The notes under the pieces are model-generated. The model saw nothing but the letters and a program-made list of their open reading frames with translations. It was not told where the DNA came from and did not search any database. Below, one piece after another: positions 60,394 through 62,188 of a stretch of DNA of 62,188 nucleotides. The DNA is from JAJTHC01 sp044358835 (GTDB taxonomy: Bacteria > Cyanobacteriota > Vampirovibrionia > Vampirovibrionales > JAJTHC01). Position 1 is the stretch's first letter. The number at the start of each line of letters is the position of its first letter. The translations under genes were made by a program, and so were the position numbers. The DNA is taken from NCBI GenBank assembly GCA_044358835.1, contig JBIKNF010000011.1, positions 1 through 62,188 of the forward strand. The letters are read 5' to 3'.

Positions 60394-61827
60394 CTAGAAG
60401 TTGTAGACGTTTTCGCGATAGTTTAAGCCGTCATTTACGTTTGAAGTAAAAGTCCCTAGAGGCCCGTCATAGTCATTGCTATTGGGGTCAAGCGTCATGG
60501 AAAGGTAGTTTTGCATCATCCCCATAAGCATTTCAATCGTGGTGTTGGCGTCCAACAAGCTGGATTGTTCATTCGTTGGTTGAAGCGGTGAGTAGTAAGC
60601 GTTTTGTTGAAGAGGCATTGGTGCAAGCGCATACGGCTGGGGGGCTTGCCCATAATTAGGGGCAACATAAGGCGTTTGGACGTTCCCTTGCGGGGAACCT
60701 TGAGCGGTTGAAATCACACGCCCCATGGGAAGGTTGCTGTACGTGTTGCCAAATAAACCTTGCACATTCATTTGCACCGCACCAGGGTTTGCCCCTGTGG
60801 ACATACCCGCCCCTTGTAATAAAGGTGAAATAAAGTCTTTGCCTTTCGATTCACCTGCTTGGAAGGTACGCAAACCACCCGTACTGCTTTTAACAATCAC
60901 GGTATCAAAATTGTCCATATTAGAATAATCCACAAGCGTGCCTTCATCAATGTAAAGCGTGTCTTTCATTCCATTTTTAGTATTAATGGTGGCGGAACGG
61001 CCCGAACCATTCAAAAAGATTTCACTGTTATTGCGCGCTGCACTTAAGTCTACGGTGGCTCTGTCCGTGCCGTCCATATTCATAATAATAGAGTTCTTTT
61101 TGGCACCATAGGAATTCGCGATGCGAACGTAATAGCTTGATGATTGGTCATCGTCTCCACTAATTAACACACTGGCATTGGGTGAATTTTCTACATTAAG
61201 GTTCGTATTCCCTGAAGTTAAGTAACGTACTCCATTTTGCACGTTATTTAAGTTCACTTGATTAAAACTGTTGCCATTGGCAAAGGTAGAGATATTATTT
61301 TTGCCGTAAAGATTACTGTAATCAATTTGGTTGCCCCCTTGGTTGTTATACCCAAAGTGCTTAAAATCCCCGTTAAAGGAACCGATTTGAGAAGTGTTGT
61401 TACCGTAAGCGCCACCAAGCTGTTGAAGGTAAAGGTTACCGGTACCTTGGTTCATGGCAAAGGATTGACGGTAAGCATTGTCTCCAAATTGAGAAATAAA
61501 GGCGTTTCCGTTGTATTTGTCGGAAGCCACATGGTTGGTCCCATTTTGTTCCGCAAACTGTTGAAGGTACGTTCTTTTAGAAGGGCCGGATGCTTGAGGA
61601 GGGTAAGGGAATCCTAAAGCTGGGGTTCCATAAGCAGGTGTATTGCCGTAGTTTTGAGCAGGCAAAGTATTGCCATAACCAGGTGGTGGGCTTGAACCAA
61701 AGGAGCCGGCCCCCATCAAACTGTTCATATATAAAGGTTGACCAATGGGCGTGCCCACATAGCCAGGGAGACCTTTACTCAAAAGGTTACCATTATTGGG
61801 TGGTATGAAGCTATTGGTTAAATTCAT
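60394..61827 (-). CDS. Asn/Gln/Gly-rich protein with curlin-like or beta-solenoid repeats
   Basis: A 477-residue protein with no known enzyme motif. After an N-terminal region rich in Pro, Gly and Tyr, residues about 85-200 show recurring Asn/Gln/Gly patterns with alternating hydrophobics (NAFISQFGDNAYRQSF, LYLQQLGGAYGNNTSQIGSF, NNISTFANGNSFNQVNLNN) that resemble the curlin repeats of CsgA-type amyloids. Residues about 200-330 continue with short strands (VLISGDDDQ, TVDLSAARNNSEIFLNGSG) like a beta-solenoid. The C-terminal third is Pro/Gln/Tyr-rich. No Sec signal peptide is seen, but the leader is acid-free. The SD is weak. Confidence 0.6.
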   Translation of the reverse strand: MNLTNSFIPPNNGNLLSKGLPGYVGTPIGQPLYMNSLMGAGSFGSSPPPGYGNTLPAQNYGNTPAYGTPALGFPYPPQASGPSKRTYLQQFAEQNGTNHVASDKYNGNAFISQFGDNAYRQSFAMNQGTGNLYLQQLGGAYGNNTSQIGSFNGDFKHFGYNNQGGNQIDYSNLYGKNNISTFANGNSFNQVNLNNVQNGVRYLTSGNTNLNVENSPNASVLISGDDDQSSSYYVRIANSYGAKKNSIIMNMDGTDRATVDLSAARNNSEIFLNGSGRSATINTKNGMKDTLYIDEGTLVDYSNMDNFDTVIVKSSTGGLRTFQAGESKGKDFISPLLQGAGMSTGANPGAVQMNVQGLFGNTYSNLPMGRVISTAQGSPQGNVQTPYVAPNYGQAPQPYALAPMPLQQNAYYSPLQPTNEQSSLLDANTTIEMLMGMMQNYLSMTLDPNSNDYDGPLGTFTSNVNDGLNYRENVYNF

Positions 61828-62188
61828 ATGCCAAAAGTCCCTGTGCTAAAAAAGTAACACGTTGCTAAGAATGGAAATTACTGTAAATCAATAAAGGTTT
61901 AGACTGGGGGTAAATTGCCTAAATGTAACGAAGCGTAACGTTGTATTTTAGGTAATGAAGCATCAAGACGCTTTTTAAATCACCTATGACGAGCAAGACT
62001 AGTCTTTAGATGAACGTCCCCCCACAAATAAGTCGCTATACTATAAGATGAGAGAGAATTAATACCATTTAAACGACTGAATAGCGTATAGGTGGATTCT
62101 AGGAGCCTAGACTCGCAGATGGGTGAAGTGTACATAAACGTACATAAGCACATCGAGAACCTGAGCGACAACGAAGACGCCAGACGCT
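61828..62188. other. Gene-free right edge with a partial element-B-like repeat
   Basis: I see no gene here. From about 62086 to the window end, the minus strand shows TTCTTCGTTGTCGCT, then a TATGTACGTTTATGTACAC segment, then TAGGCTCCTAGAAT, in the same order as in element B at 19413. The plus-strand segment GTACATAAACGTACATAA also resembles part of element A. The element continues beyond the window. The left 200 bases carry several GTAAC motifs and the upstream region of the curlin-like gene. Confidence 0.5.

Overview
The window looks like a chromosomal segment of a non-photosynthetic relative of the cyanobacteria (class Vampirovibrionia, formerly Melainabacteria, perhaps Vampirovibrio-like). 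The clues are a DUF3326 protein (a family I know mainly from cyanobacteria and plastids), a tilS-hpt-DUF3326 gene string, a Gram-negative envelope (lipid-A-exporter-like ABC protein, DUF2490 barrel, lipoproteins, PBP1A, MurD, FtsW), and many secreted or surface proteins of unknown family. This assignment is inference; no rRNA or marker phylogeny is possible here. I see no rRNA, tRNA, CRISPR array, phage or transposase gene.

Layout. 1-6.9 kb: rpsU, a secreted TPR protein, a DEDDh exonuclease, a NagZ-like GH3 enzyme, an alpha/beta-hydrolase-like protein, a DUF2490 barrel and a small secreted protein. 7.0-8.5 kb: an AT-richer two-gene island that could be a toxin-like protein and a membrane partner. 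8.5-18 kb: phosphofructokinase, ABC exporter, hisG, leuS, murD, ftsW. 18-23 kb: a short leuA lacking its regulatory domain and a pair of M16 peptidase subunits. 23-36 kb: rlmH, trmFO, hemN, a YCII protein, unknown proteins, a second TPR protein, an amidase, an EVE-domain protein and PBP1A, the last with a 21-bp tandem array in its upstream region. 36-44 kb: a MotB-like protein, a helical unknown and a TOPRIM protein, then tilS with highly charged tails, hpt and DUF3326. 44-54 kb: a pilin-like protein, the overlapping set deoB/S4/DUF4112/rsmB, a proline-rich HEAT-like protein, rhodanese, mrp, a GNAT enzyme, an atypical SDR and serS. 54-62 kb: an orphan sugar-type ABC ATPase, unknown proteins, a metallophosphoesterase, a small lipoprotein and an asparagine/glutamine-rich curlin-like protein.

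Two themes do not fit ordinary annotation. First, small non-coding elements with terminal inverted repeats (about 150-207 bp) are scattered through the window. Three of them share an internal core but carry two quite different kinds of ends, so cores and ends appear to have been recombined. One of these abuts both the ftsW stop codon and the end of the shortened leuA. Second, about ten otherwise unrelated proteins of unknown role, plus the M16 pair, begin with a short leader rich in Ser, Thr, Pro, Phe and Asn that has no acidic residue in roughly the first 14 positions. This could be a targeting signal typical of this lineage.

Where a gene had several possible starts I used Shine-Dalgarno spacing and family alignment; uncertain starts are flagged. 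Functional calls come from motifs seen by eye, without database searches.
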